From: Corynebacterium humireducens NBRC 106098 = DSM 45392
GTDB taxonomy: Bacteria > Actinomycetota > Actinomycetes > Mycobacteriales > Mycobacteriaceae
Assembly: GCF_000819445.1 (NCBI RefSeq)
Contig: NZ_CP005286.1
Coordinates: 1,054,001 to 1,118,000 of the forward strand
Direction of reading: 5' to 3'
DNA length: 64,000 nucleotides
In this document: positions 25,321-33,586 of the stretch, one piece after another
Layout: every line of letters begins with the position of its first letter
Numbering within the stretch: the stretch's first letter is position 1
Notes under the pieces: model-generated
The model's input: the letters and a program-made list of their open reading frames with translations, nothing else
The model's database searches: none
Told to the model about the DNA's origin: nothing
Position numbers and translations under genes: made by a program

Positions 25321-26110
25321 AGTGGAAGAGGCCCTTGAGGCTGCCGGCGTCCTCCAGCAGCGCCACGACGAGCGAGGTGTGGATGGAACCGAGCGGCACG
25401 CCCCTGGCGGGCGTCGGCGCGGTCGACGGGTCCGGGGTGGAGGAACGGGTCGGCGTCGTGGACGACTCTTCGCGGTCGACGGTGCCGGAGGCTCCCGTGG
25501 CGCACATGCGCAGCTCCGCCCGGTAGGCGTCCGCCTCCGCCTGGGCTCCCGGGGTGCGCTCCCAGGCCCGCAGCCAGGCCTCGTCGGCGGCCACGGAGAG
25601 CCCTTCCCGGGTGCCGCTGAGCAGCGTCGTCGACCCGGAGCGGCGGGCGGCCGCGAGCTGGGCGCGGGCCTCCGCGGAGGTCATCTGGTACGTGTCGCGC
25701 CCGGCCGCCCGGTGGTTGTTGCGTTCGACGAGGATGCGCAGCGGCGCGGCGGCCTCCCCGTCCCGGTAGCCCACGCGGGCGCTGGCCGCGTTGATGCGCT
25801 CCAGGGCGGCCCGGACGTTGCCGGGCATGTCGGCCAGCTGCTCGCTGGTCTTGTCCGCGTGCCAGGTGCGTGCCAGGGCCATGTCCTCCGCCACGGAGGG
25901 GACGTCCCGCAGGATCTCGGCGGACCAGTTGGCGGCGAACACGCCCGACAGGGCGAGGCCGCTCTCGGTCTCGGCGGGGGAGAGGCGGACGGTGCACACG
26001 CCGTCGTCCGTGGTGATCTCGGCGGCGTGCGCGGACGAGATCCCCGCCAGTGGGATCACCAGGCACGCCACGCAGGCCGTGAGTGCACGGGTGATCCGAC
26101 GGCGGGACAT
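25319..26110 (-). CDS. Secreted protein of unknown function
   Basis: The 263-residue protein has a clear signal peptide (MSRRRITRALTACVACLVIP then GISSAHA, cleavage near residue 29). The mature part is helical with two widely spaced cysteines that could form a disulfide, and a Thr/Ser/Pro-rich low-complexity tail (residues about 215-240) before a final hydrophobic VVALLEDAG segment. I recognise no domain. The start at 26110 has ACAGGAG upstream. It sits between lysA and hom, a position also held by proteins of unknown function in C. glutamicum. Confidence 0.7.
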   Translation of the reverse strand: MSRRRITRALTACVACLVIPLAGISSAHAAEITTDDGVCTVRLSPAETESGLALSGVFAANWSAEILRDVPSVAEDMALARTWHADKTSEQLADMPGNVRAALERINAASARVGYRDGEAAAPLRILVERNNHRAAGRDTYQMTSAEARAQLAAARRSGSTTLLSGTREGLSVAADEAWLRAWERTPGAQAEADAYRAELRMCATGASGTVDREESSTTPTRSSTPDPSTAPTPARGVPLGSIHTSLVVALLEDAGSLKGLFH

Positions 26111-26244
26111 GCTGACTCCTGTCACTGGCAGAGGCATGGGGGTGGTGAGGACAGATTAATCGTCTGAACGCAATATGTCCAGAGATGTGACTTATCTTAT
26201 GGAGTGTCGTGACCCCGGAGTCTGAGGAAGTGGCCGAATCCCGG

Positions 26245-26250
26245 TAGGGT
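26245..26250 (+). promoter_or_regulatory. Possible hom-thrB -10 box
   Basis: TAGGGT lies 71 bp upstream of the hom ATG, with no clear -35 box. The transcript would include the hairpin at 26275-26293. Confidence 0.35.
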
Positions 26251-26274
26251 GGTCACGGAAATCTGTCCTCAGTC

Positions 26275-26293
26275 TGCCCGTCCCCGACGGGCA
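26275..26293 (+). promoter_or_regulatory. Hairpin in the hom leader
   Basis: TGCCCGTC and GACGGGCA form a perfect 8-bp stem with a 3-nt loop, ending 28 nt before the hom start codon. No T-run follows, so it is not a terminator by itself. Confidence 0.45.
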
Positions 26294-26321
26294 CGGACCC
26301 ACGACCATGTGCAGGAGAACC

Positions 26322-27653
26322 ATGACCGTCACTCAGCAGCCCAGCTTCAACCCCGGCAAGGGAGCCGGCGAGCCGGTGGGCGTCGCCATTCTCGGCCACG
26401 GCACCGTCGGATCTGAGGTGCTGCGCCTGATGGGCGAGTACTCCGACGCGCTCGCGCACCGCATCGGCGGTCCGCTCGAGCTCAAGGGTGTGGCCGTGTC
26501 CGACCTCTCCAAGCCGCGCGAGGGCGTGGACCGTGAGCTGCTCACCGATGACGCGCTGAGCCTCATCAACCGCGACGACGTCGACATCGTCGTCGAGGTC
26601 ATCGGCGGCATCGAGTACCCGCGTGAGCTGGTCCTGGCCGCCCTGCGCGCCGGCAAGTCCGTCGTCACCGCCAACAAGGCCCTCGTCGCCGCGCACGCCG
26701 ACGAGCTTGCCGACGCCGCCGACGCCGCCAACGTCGACCTCTACTTCGAGGCCGCCGTCGCCGCCGCCATCCCGGTCGTCGGCATGCTGCGTCGTTCCCT
26801 CGCCGGCGACAACATCCTGCGTATCTCCGGCATCGTCAACGGCACCACCAACTTCATCCTCGACGCGATGGAGTCCACCGGCGCCAGCTACGACGACGCG
26901 CTCGCCGAGGCCACCCGTCTGGGCTACGCCGAGGCCGACCCGACCGCCGACGTCGAGGGCCACGACGCCGCCTCCAAGGCCGCCATCCTCGCCTCCCTGG
27001 GCTTCCACACCCGCGTCAAGTTCGACGACGTCAGCTGCGAGGGCATCTCCAAGGTCACCGCCGAGGACATCGAGGCCGCCCGCGACGCCGGCTACGTGAT
27101 CAAGCTGCTCGCCATCTGTGAGCGCGTCACCGACAAGGACGGCGTGGAGTCCGTCGCCAGCCGCGTCCACCCGACCCTCGTTCCGGTCGACCACCCGCTG
27201 GCCTCGGTCAACCAGTCCTACAACGCCATCTTCGTCGAGGCCGAGGCAGCCGGTCGCCTGATGTTCTACGGCAACGGTGCCGGTGGCGCCCCGACCGCCT
27301 CCGCCGTCCTCGGTGACCTCGTCGGCGCCGCCCGCAACAAGGTCCACGGTGGCCGCGCCCCGGGCGAGAACACCTACGCGAACCTGCCGATCGCCGACCT
27401 CGGCGACGTGCGCACCCGCTACCACATCGACATGGAGGTCGAGGACCGCACCGGTGTCCTCGCCGAGCTGTCCGCGATCTTCGCCACCCACGACATCTCC
27501 CTCAAGACCGTCCGCCAGGAGGAGGCCGGCGACCACGCCCGCCTCATCGTCGTCACGCATTCCGCACGTGAGGCCGACCTGGCCGCCACCGTCGAGGACC
27601 TGAAGAAGGCCCCGGCGGTCAAGTCCGTCGACAGCGTCCTGCGACTCATCTAG
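26322..27653 (+). CDS. hom: Homoserine dehydrogenase
   Basis: The 443-residue enzyme reduces aspartate semialdehyde to homoserine, the branch point to threonine and methionine. The dinucleotide-binding loop is AILGHGTVGSEV (residues about 24-35), the catalytic block contains GIVNGTTNFIL (about 172-182) and the Lys/Asp region EADPTADVEGHDAASKA. The C-terminal ACT domain (about 365-443, beginning YHIDMEVEDRTGVLA) is the threonine feedback site. The start was placed at 26322, just after AGGAGA. It is followed by thrB after 13 bp. Confidence 0.97.
   Translation: MTVTQQPSFNPGKGAGEPVGVAILGHGTVGSEVLRLMGEYSDALAHRIGGPLELKGVAVSDLSKPREGVDRELLTDDALSLINRDDVDIVVEVIGGIEYPRELVLAALRAGKSVVTANKALVAAHADELADAADAANVDLYFEAAVAAAIPVVGMLRRSLAGDNILRISGIVNGTTNFILDAMESTGASYDDALAEATRLGYAEADPTADVEGHDAASKAAILASLGFHTRVKFDDVSCEGISKVTAEDIEAARDAGYVIKLLAICERVTDKDGVESVASRVHPTLVPVDHPLASVNQSYNAIFVEAEAAGRLMFYGNGAGGAPTASAVLGDLVGAARNKVHGGRAPGENTYANLPIADLGDVRTRYHIDMEVEDRTGVLAELSAIFATHDISLKTVRQEEAGDHARLIVVTHSAREADLAATVEDLKKAPAVKSVDSVLRLI
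26705..26717 (-). repeat. GTCGGMAAGC repeat, copy inside hom
   Basis: Minus strand reads GGCGTCGGCAAGC; within coding sequence. Confidence 0.35.
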
Positions 27654-27666
27654 GGAGCGTTGAGCT

Positions 27667-28593
27667 GTGAGCATCCAGCTTGAGGTGGGCACCCGGGCCA
27701 CCGTCACCGTCCCCGGCTCCTCCGCGAACCTGGGCCCCGGATTCGACACCCTCGGCCTGGCCGTGGGCATCTACGACACCGTCGAGGTCGAGGTCATCGA
27801 GTCGGGCCTCGAGGTCGAGGTCTTCGGCGAGGGCGAGGACGACCTGCCCCGCGACGGTTCCCACCTGGTGGTCAAGGCCATCCGGTCGGGCCTCAACGCC
27901 GCCCACGCCGAGGCCCCGGGCCTGCGCGTGGTGTGCACCAACGCCATCCCGCAGTCCCGTGGCCTGGGCTCCTCCGCCGCCGCAGCCGTCGCGGGAGTTC
28001 TGGCCGCCAACGGTCTGGCGGGCAACCCGCTGACCACCGACCAGGTGGTCCAGCTGTCCTCCGCCTTCGAGGGGCACCCCGACAACGCCGCGGCCTCCGT
28101 CCTCGGTTCCGCCGTGGTCTCCTGGACCACGACCCCGGTCGACGGCTCGCAGCCGGGGTACCGGGCGGTGGCGGTGGACGTCGACAAGCGCATCCGGGCG
28201 ACGGCTCTCGTGCCGGACTTCCACGCCTCCACCCAGGCGGTGCGTCGCGTGCTGCCGAGCCACGTCACCCACACGGACGCGCGTTTCAACGTCTCGCGCA
28301 CCGCGGTGATGACCGTGGCGCTGCAGAACCACCCGGAGCTGCTGTGGGAGGGCACCCGTGACCGCCTGCACCAGCCCTACCGCGCCGACGTGCTGCCGGT
28401 GACCGCCGAGTGGGTCAACCGTCTGCGCAACCGCGGTTACGCCGCGTACCTCTCCGGCGCCGGCCCGACCTGCATGGTCCTGTCGGTCGACCCGATCGAG
28501 GAGGCCATCCTCGAGGAGGCCCGCGCCGCCGGTCTGCGCGTCCTCGAGCTGGAGGTCGCCGGTCCGGCGACCGTCGAGGTCAGCCGGGTCTGA
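27667..28593 (+). CDS. thrB: Homoserine kinase
   Basis: The 308-residue GHMP kinase phosphorylates homoserine on the threonine pathway. The GHMP ATP loop is [17 protein letters not shown] (residues about 93-109), the N-terminal [17 protein letters not shown] block is family-typical, and the C-terminal motif is [12 protein letters not shown]. The start is GTG at 27667 with a GGGAG sequence upstream. It forms an operon with hom and is convergent, with no gap for a terminator, with the ArnR-like gene. Confidence 0.96.
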   Translation: MSIQLEVGTRATVTVPGSSANLGPGFDTLGLAVGIYDTVEVEVIESGLEVEVFGEGEDDLPRDGSHLVVKAIRSGLNAAHAEAPGLRVVCTNAIPQSRGLGSSAAAAVAGVLAANGLAGNPLTTDQVVQLSSAFEGHPDNAAASVLGSAVVSWTTTPVDGSQPGYRAVAVDVDKRIRATALVPDFHASTQAVRRVLPSHVTHTDARFNVSRTAVMTVALQNHPELLWEGTRDRLHQPYRADVLPVTAEWVNRLRNRGYAAYLSGAGPTCMVLSVDPIEEAILEEARAAGLRVLELEVAGPATVEVSRV

Positions 28594-28594
28594 C

Positions 28595-29347
28595 CTACCG
28601 GTCGTCGGCGGGGGTCCCCCTGTCGGCGACCACCGAGCACGCGCCCGAGGGCTGGAAGGGGCGCAGGCTCAGCCGGACGGGGGCGGAGCCGACGGACTCC
28701 TGCAGGAAACCCTCGTGGATGGCGCAGATCATGAGCGAGGGTCGGTGCCCCTCGGCGACGAAGGGGCACGCCTGCAGCTCGATGTCGACCGACTCCGCGT
28801 CGGTGCCCCCGTCGCCCTGCTCCCTGCGCATGGTCGGGTCGAAACCCAGCTCACGGAGGGTGTGGTGGAGACGGTCGAGCGCCGTGTCCATGGTGTCCTC
28901 GCCGTCCTCATTGCCGGTGCCGGCGGGGGCGTCCTCCCGTTCAGCCATGCGGCGGGCCCAGAGACGCCCGATCTCGCGGGCCTTCTCCACCGTCTCGGGG
29001 CTGGGGGAGTCGATGTCGACGATCATCGAGGCCAGCAGCTCCACCAGGGAGATGTACTCGCGGGCGATGGCCCGGTTGTCGGGGATCCGGACCTGGAAGA
29101 TCAGGGAGGGGCGTCCGCGTCCCTGTGCCGGGGCGGTGTGCGCGTGGACGGCACCGCGGGCGATGAGCTCGTCGAGGTGACCGCGGACGGTGTTGACGTG
29201 CATCCCGAGGTCCTCCGCCAGGTCGGCGGAACGTGCCCCCTGCGGGTAGGTCTGCAGCTGGTCGAGGACCTCGCGCTGGCGGGTGCTCAGTTGCAGTGAC
29301 TCGGGGTAGAGCTCCGCTGCGGGGCGGGGCGGCCGGTTGTCCGTCAT
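28595..29347 (-). CDS. Winged-helix regulator with cysteine cluster, ArnR-like
   Basis: The 250-residue protein has an N-terminal helix-turn-helix (STRQREVLDQLQTYPQGARS then DLAEDLGMHVNTVRGHLDEL) and a C-terminal part with Cys in LQACPFVAEG, Cys in LMICAIHEGFLQ and Cys in SGACSVV. This arrangement fits ArnR/SufR-type iron-sulfur repressors. In C. glutamicum, ArnR (cg1340) lies at this place, just after thrB, and represses the nitrate reductase operon narKGHJI and hmp; here those genes are absent, so the target must be elsewhere or has changed. The ATG at 29347 has AGGAGG 11 nt upstream. An inverted repeat brackets its promoter. Confidence 0.75.
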   Translation of the reverse strand: MTDNRPPRPAAELYPESLQLSTRQREVLDQLQTYPQGARSADLAEDLGMHVNTVRGHLDELIARGAVHAHTAPAQGRGRPSLIFQVRIPDNRAIAREYISLVELLASMIVDIDSPSPETVEKAREIGRLWARRMAEREDAPAGTGNEDGEDTMDTALDRLHHTLRELGFDPTMRREQGDGGTDAESVDIELQACPFVAEGHRPSLMICAIHEGFLQESVGSAPVRLSLRPFQPSGACSVVADRGTPADDR

Positions 29348-29397
29348 CGGGACCGAAACCTCCTCATGTCCGGTACGGCACCTGCAGTTGAACACGG

Positions 29398-29436
29398 CAC
29401 CGTGACATTAATTGTTCGCGAGGCATCGTCACGGTG
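29398..29436. promoter_or_regulatory. Inverted repeat bracketing the ArnR-like gene promoter (operator)
   Basis: CACCGTGAC (29398-29406) and GTCACGGTG (29428-29436) are perfect 9-bp inverted copies 21 bp apart. One arm overlaps a minus-strand -35 box TTGACA (29440-29435) and the other overlaps the expected transcription start. The -10 candidate is AACAAT (29416-29411, 18-bp spacing). This fits autorepression. It could also act as a terminator hairpin for modA. Confidence 0.5.
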
Positions 29437-29453
29437 TCAATTTCCCCTCACCT

Positions 29454-30188
29454 TCACGGGGCCGGGAGAAATCCGTGTTCCTCCCACACCCGGGCCATCG
29501 CCGGGGAGTGCAGGAGCGTCACCAGGTCCGTCGCCGCCTGCTTGTCGACGGCCGTCGTCGTCACCGCCGCCAGCAGCGTGTTGGGGTGTTCCTCAGCGCC
29601 CGGGATGTCGATGACCTCGACCGCTGCGCCGGCGTCGAGGGCGTCGGTGCGGTAGACCCAGCCGGCGTCGGCCTGCCCGGAGACGACCCGGGCGAGGACA
29701 TCGGAGACGGAGTACTCGCGGAAGGCCGGGGTGAGCGCGAGGTCCTGCGCGTCGCTGATCCGCCGGGCGGAGGCACCGCAGGGGACGCGCTCGTCGCAGA
29801 GCACCAGCGTCGTCCCGGGGAGATCCTCCACCGACGTGATGCCGGCCGGGTTGCCGGCGGGCACGACCATGACCATCGAGTTGATGGCCACCACCCGCGG
29901 GGCACGGGCCACGCCGAGTGCGACGGCCTGCTCCATGGACGCCTCATCGGCGGTGATGAGGACGTCCCCCGGGGCGCCGTCGGCAAGCTGCTCGACGAGC
30001 GTCGTCGTGCCGGCATTGAGGAACTCGAGGTCCGCGCCGCTGAGGGCGGCGAGCTCCTCGTTGATGACGCGTGTCGACGACGCCCCGAGAACCAGCAGCG
30101 CCGGGTTCTCCGCCTCCGTGGGGGTGGGGGTGCACCCTGCCGCGAGGAGCACGGCGGTGAGGGGGACGAGCAGGCGGGGGCGGGGCAT
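29454..30188 (-). CDS. modA: Molybdate-binding lipoprotein ModA
   Basis: The 244-residue protein has a lipoprotein signal with lipobox LLAAGC (Cys at about 19). The mature part follows the ModA pattern: LLVLGASSTRVINEEL, FLNAGTTTLVEQLADGAPGDVLITADEASM (in pieces), VMVVPAGNPAGI, SGQADAGWVYRTDA and HPNTLLAAV. It captures molybdate (or tungstate) outside the membrane for an ABC importer. No modB or modC permease/ATPase gene is adjacent. The start at 30188 follows AAGGA. It lies between the DNA methyltransferase and the ArnR-like regulator. Confidence 0.85.
   Translation of the reverse strand: MPRPRLLVPLTAVLLAAGCTPTPTEAENPALLVLGASSTRVINEELAALSGADLEFLNAGTTTLVEQLADGAPGDVLITADEASMEQAVALGVARAPRVVAINSMVMVVPAGNPAGITSVEDLPGTTLVLCDERVPCGASARRISDAQDLALTPAFREYSVSDVLARVVSGQADAGWVYRTDALDAGAAVEVIDIPGAEEHPNTLLAAVTTTAVDKQAATDLVTLLHSPAMARVWEEHGFLPAP
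29976..29988 (+). repeat. GTCGGMAAGC repeat, copy inside modA
   Basis: GCCGTCGGCAAGC, within coding sequence. Confidence 0.3.
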
Positions 30189-30203
30189 CGAGGGGTCCTT
30201 CTG

Positions 30204-30227
30204 TGAGCGGGGGAGAGCTCTTCCGCT
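30204..30227 (-). promoter_or_regulatory. Hairpin in the modA leader
   Basis: GAGCGG and CCGCTC form a 6-bp stem around an inner GAGAGCTC palindrome, 16 nt upstream of the modA ATG and overlapping no coding region. Its role is unknown. Confidence 0.35.
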
Positions 30228-30298
30228 CATCGGCAGATGTTCTCCGGGTAAGCGTAGTCGGGCCACCGTCCCCGGAAGGGCGAACGGGCATTCCCGTG

Positions 30299-31438
30299 TC
30301 AGAGCCGGCGGAACTCCACGGAACCCCCGCCGGTCCAGCCGACGGCCGCGGAGATGCCCGACTGCTCTCCTGCGACGACCGCGCGCAGGCGCTCCAGGGC
30401 GACGGTCTCGGCGAAGTCCTCCCGCTCCACGCCGAGGAAACGACGCCCCAGCTTCAGCGCGACCGCGGCGGTCGTGCCGGATCCGAGGTGGTAGTCGAGC
30501 ACCACGTCGCCCGGTGCGGTGAACAGCTCGATGAGGAAACGCAGCAGCGCCTCCGGCTTCTTGCCGTTCCGGAAACTCACCCCGCCCTCGGCGGACACCC
30601 GGTTGAACTCGGCGTGGAAGTCGACGAAGTTCGGGTACGGCAGGGAGGTGACGTCGCTGGACTGCGGCACGCCCTGGAAGTAGGAGCCGTTGCGGTTGCC
30701 GGCCTTCGGGGTGTGGAAGAAGCGGTGCCCCAGGCCGTCGTCGCCGATGTCCGGCACCTGGATGAGGGTCAGCGGATCGAGGCCGAGACCCTCGAGGTGG
30801 GCGACCCAGAAGCGTCCCGAGGAGTTCTTCTCCCGCAGGCTGCCCCGGATGGAGTGGGTGCGGAACGTGCCCGCGCCCGGCCCCTTCTCCACCTTGCGCC
30901 ACTGGTCCGGGCGATAGATCAGGCAGGGGCGTCCACCCAGCTCGGCAGGCTCGCCGGGGCCGGTGAGCTCCACGTCCCAGCGGTACTCGCTGAGGTCGCG
31001 TTCGCGGATGCGGCGCGGCATGCGGAAACGGGGGTCGGTGGAGTAGATGAGGATCTGTTCGACGACGTCGTTGAACTGCTTGTCGGCGGTCAGCGCCCGG
31101 TCGGGGTGCCGGACGAGGACGTGCAGGACCATGACCTTGTGGAGCCACTCGGTGGCGTCGAGAAGCACCTCCAGGTGGGCGGACTGGTGGAAGCTGCACT
31201 GGATGGCGAGGACGGCGTCGTCGACGAGCAGCGGGCGGGCGGCCTCCAGCCGCTCCGCCATGAAGGTGAGCCACTCCGCGCGCGGCATCGCGTCGGCGTA
31301 GAGGTAGTCACCGCTGCCGGTGTTGTAGGGCGGGTCGATGTAGACCATCTGCACCCGGCCGGCGTGCGTGCCCGCCAGGTGGCGGAGAACCTGCAGGTTC
31401 TCGCCCTGGATGAGCAGATTGTCGACGCCACCGTGCAT
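30299..31438 (-). CDS. Solitary DNA (adenine or N4-cytosine) methyltransferase, beta-type
   Basis: The 379-residue protein has the catalytic motif IV DPPYNTG at residues 35-41, preceded by ENLQVLRHLAG, and the SAM-binding motif I LDYHLGSGTTAAVALKLGR near residues 314-332. The order IV before I defines the beta class shared by type III Mod subunits and many orphan methylases. It is shorter than a type III Mod (usually about 600 residues). No restriction or specificity gene is adjacent, so it probably acts alone, marking DNA. The ATG at 31438 has only a weak GGA upstream. Confidence 0.88.
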   Translation of the reverse strand: MHGGVDNLLIQGENLQVLRHLAGTHAGRVQMVYIDPPYNTGSGDYLYADAMPRAEWLTFMAERLEAARPLLVDDAVLAIQCSFHQSAHLEVLLDATEWLHKVMVLHVLVRHPDRALTADKQFNDVVEQILIYSTDPRFRMPRRIRERDLSEYRWDVELTGPGEPAELGGRPCLIYRPDQWRKVEKGPGAGTFRTHSIRGSLREKNSSGRFWVAHLEGLGLDPLTLIQVPDIGDDGLGHRFFHTPKAGNRNGSYFQGVPQSSDVTSLPYPNFVDFHAEFNRVSAEGGVSFRNGKKPEALLRFLIELFTAPGDVVLDYHLGSGTTAAVALKLGRRFLGVEREDFAETVALERLRAVVAGEQSGISAAVGWTGGGSVEFRRL

Positions 31439-31449
31439 GCCTGTCGATC

Positions 31450-33207
31450 CTAGCCCGGGACGGGACCGGCGCCCTCCGCAACCTCCTGCGCGTCCTTCTC
31501 ACCCGGACCCTTGAGCTTGATGATCTCGAACTCGCCGTCCGCCAGGTGCGTCCGCAGGTCCTTCTTGTCGAACTTGCCGACGGAGGTCTTGTCGATGTCC
31601 TGCACGAACGTCCAGTACTCCGGCAGCATCCAGCCCGGCAGGGAGGCGCGGAGCTGGTCGCGCAGCTGCTCGGCGGTGTCGCGGGTCTGCGGGATGTCGT
31701 CGTGCAGCACCGTCACCGCCAGCGGGCGCTCGCCCCACTTCTCGTCCGGGTAGCCGATCACCGCGCACTCCACGACCTCCGGGGAGTTCATGATGAGGTT
31801 CTCCAGCATGGCCGAGTAGATCCACTCACCACCGGAGCGGATGACGTCGCGCGCGCGGTCCGAGACCGTGAGGTAACCGTCCGCCGTCACCGAACCGACG
31901 TCGCCGGTGCGCAGCCACCCGTCCGGGGTGAACAGCTCCTCCGCGTCGTCGACCTCCCGACCGCGGAACTGGCTGGCGGAACCGTCACCGTCCTCGGTGG
32001 GGGAGTGGTAGTAGGCGCCCGTCACGATGTTGCCGCGGACCTGCAGCTCACCCTGGTTACGGTCCGTCGAGGAGACGACCTTGCCGTCGTTGACCACGCG
32101 GTACTCCAGGAGCGGGGAGAAACGGCCCTGGCTCACGCGGTACGCCCAGCGCGCCTCACCGGAGGACCCCGACGGCGGGCGGGCCACCGTGCCCACCGAC
32201 GACGTCTCCGTCATGCCCCACACGTGGACGACGTCGACGCCGTAACGCTCCTCCCACAGCTGGATGAGGATCGGCGGGGCCTGCGAACCGCCGACGTAGA
32301 TCTCCGTCAGCGACATGCGCTCCGGCGGATTGTGCAGGTAGTGCACCATGAGCTGGATCCACACCGTCGGCACGCCGTGCGCCACGCGGGGGTGGGTGGC
32401 CGCGATGAGGCGGGCCAGCGTCGGCGCCGACACGTCCGAGTCCGGGAACACCAGGGGAGTGCCCGACATGAAGGCCGCGTAGGGCACGCCCCACGACAGG
32501 ACGTGGTAGATCGGCACACAGCACAGGAAGGACTCGCCGTGGGAGACCGACAGTGAATCCGTGGCACGCAGCGACATGGACTGCAGGAACACCGAACGGT
32601 GCGAGTACGCCACGCCCTTCGGGGCACCCGAGGTGCCCGTCGAGTAGCAGATCGCGGCGGTGGTGTCCTCGTCGAGGACGGGCCAGTCGAAGACGGTCGA
32701 GCGGCCGTCGAGAAGCTGCTCGTAGGAGTGGACCGACAGGTGATCCGGGAGCTTCTCCGCCAGCGGCTCCAGCGGCTCCAGACCGGTGAACACCACGGCA
32801 CGCATGGTGTGGCACCCCTCCAGCGCCTGGCCCAGGAGACCCGCCAGACGCGGATCACAGACGATGACCTCGATCTGCGCGTGGTTGATGATGTGCCGCA
32901 CCTGGTCGGTCATCAGCTGCTTGTTCAACGGAGCGAACACCGCCCCCATGCACGAGACCGCGAACTGCACCTCCAGGTGCTCCGCGCAGTTGTGCATGAA
33001 GGAACCGACGCGCTGGTCACCGGTGATACCCAGATCGTCACGCAACGCGTGCGCCAGAGCCGCCGCCCGCGCGTGGATCTCCGCGAAGGTGGTCTCCTCG
33101 GCCTTGTCCGTGCGCCACGTGGTCACCTTCGTCGACGCATGCGCGGTGGACCCGAACTCCAGGATCCGCGAGATCGACAACGGCACATTCTGCATGGTGG
33201 AGAGCAT
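31450..33207 (-). CDS. Acyl-CoA synthetase (AMP-forming), FadD-type
   Basis: The 585-residue ANL-superfamily enzyme activates a fatty or related carboxylic acid to its acyl-CoA via an acyl-adenylate. The P-loop is YSTGTSGAPKGVAYSHRS (residues about 191-208), the adenylate motif includes VWGMTETSSVG, the hinge region is GWLRTGDVGSV followed by DRARDVIRSGGEWI, and the catalytic Lys is in SVGKFDKKDLR near the C-terminus. The start at 33207 was chosen because a -10 box TAGAGT lies 7 nt upstream on the minus strand, making a leaderless mRNA; the ATG at 33216 lies inside that box. It is divergent from rho. Confidence 0.88.
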   Translation of the reverse strand: MLSTMQNVPLSISRILEFGSTAHASTKVTTWRTDKAEETTFAEIHARAAALAHALRDDLGITGDQRVGSFMHNCAEHLEVQFAVSCMGAVFAPLNKQLMTDQVRHIINHAQIEVIVCDPRLAGLLGQALEGCHTMRAVVFTGLEPLEPLAEKLPDHLSVHSYEQLLDGRSTVFDWPVLDEDTTAAICYSTGTSGAPKGVAYSHRSVFLQSMSLRATDSLSVSHGESFLCCVPIYHVLSWGVPYAAFMSGTPLVFPDSDVSAPTLARLIAATHPRVAHGVPTVWIQLMVHYLHNPPERMSLTEIYVGGSQAPPILIQLWEERYGVDVVHVWGMTETSSVGTVARPPSGSSGEARWAYRVSQGRFSPLLEYRVVNDGKVVSSTDRNQGELQVRGNIVTGAYYHSPTEDGDGSASQFRGREVDDAEELFTPDGWLRTGDVGSVTADGYLTVSDRARDVIRSGGEWIYSAMLENLIMNSPEVVECAVIGYPDEKWGERPLAVTVLHDDIPQTRDTAEQLRDQLRASLPGWMLPEYWTFVQDIDKTSVGKFDKKDLRTHLADGEFEIIKLKGPGEKDAQEVAEGAGPVPG

Positions 33208-33214
33208 GACCAAC

Positions 33215-33220
33215 ACTCTA
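33215..33220 (-). promoter_or_regulatory. Acyl-CoA synthetase -10 box, leaderless
   Basis: The minus strand reads TAGAGT, then GTTGGTC, then ATG (33207). Confidence 0.5.
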
Positions 33221-33256
33221 GCCGGGAGGGTCGGTGCGATAGTGTGTGCGGCATGC

Positions 33257-33586
33257 GGTACACTGTCCGGAGATCGACGGGGGTCTGTATCTTCACTCCA
33301 GACCCATAGTCCACCCGGATCACGCGTTCACCCTCCTTCCTCCGCTGCAGGCGGCCCCGGCTGCCCCGGCCCGGAAGGTTGCGGTCCCAGGTTCGGTCCG
33401 GTCTGATCAACCACTGAAGTACGGCTCCGTACCCCCGCTGTCCTCACACGAGGACCACCCACGTCTGTGTGGGTGTTTCAAGGGGAGACGTCGAGTCGCT
33501 CAACTCCACAGAAGGCTTCCAGTCGGGCGTGTGACGCGCTCCGCCCATGACGCGCCGAAGACTGGTCAAGCAAGGAAAGGACATCC
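33257..33586 (+). promoter_or_regulatory. Long structured rho leader
   Basis: About 325 nt without a gene separate a possible -10 box (TACACT, 33257-33262) from the rho GTG. The first half is C-rich (33305-33380), like a Rho loading site. Then come three consecutive perfect hairpins: GTACGG/CCGTAC (33419-33432), GTCCTC/GAGGAC (33440-33455) and CACCCAC/GTGGGTG (33456-33475). The last is followed by TTT. An AAAGGA ribosome site precedes the GTG. The layout suggests autoregulation of rho by termination within its leader. Confidence 0.5.
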
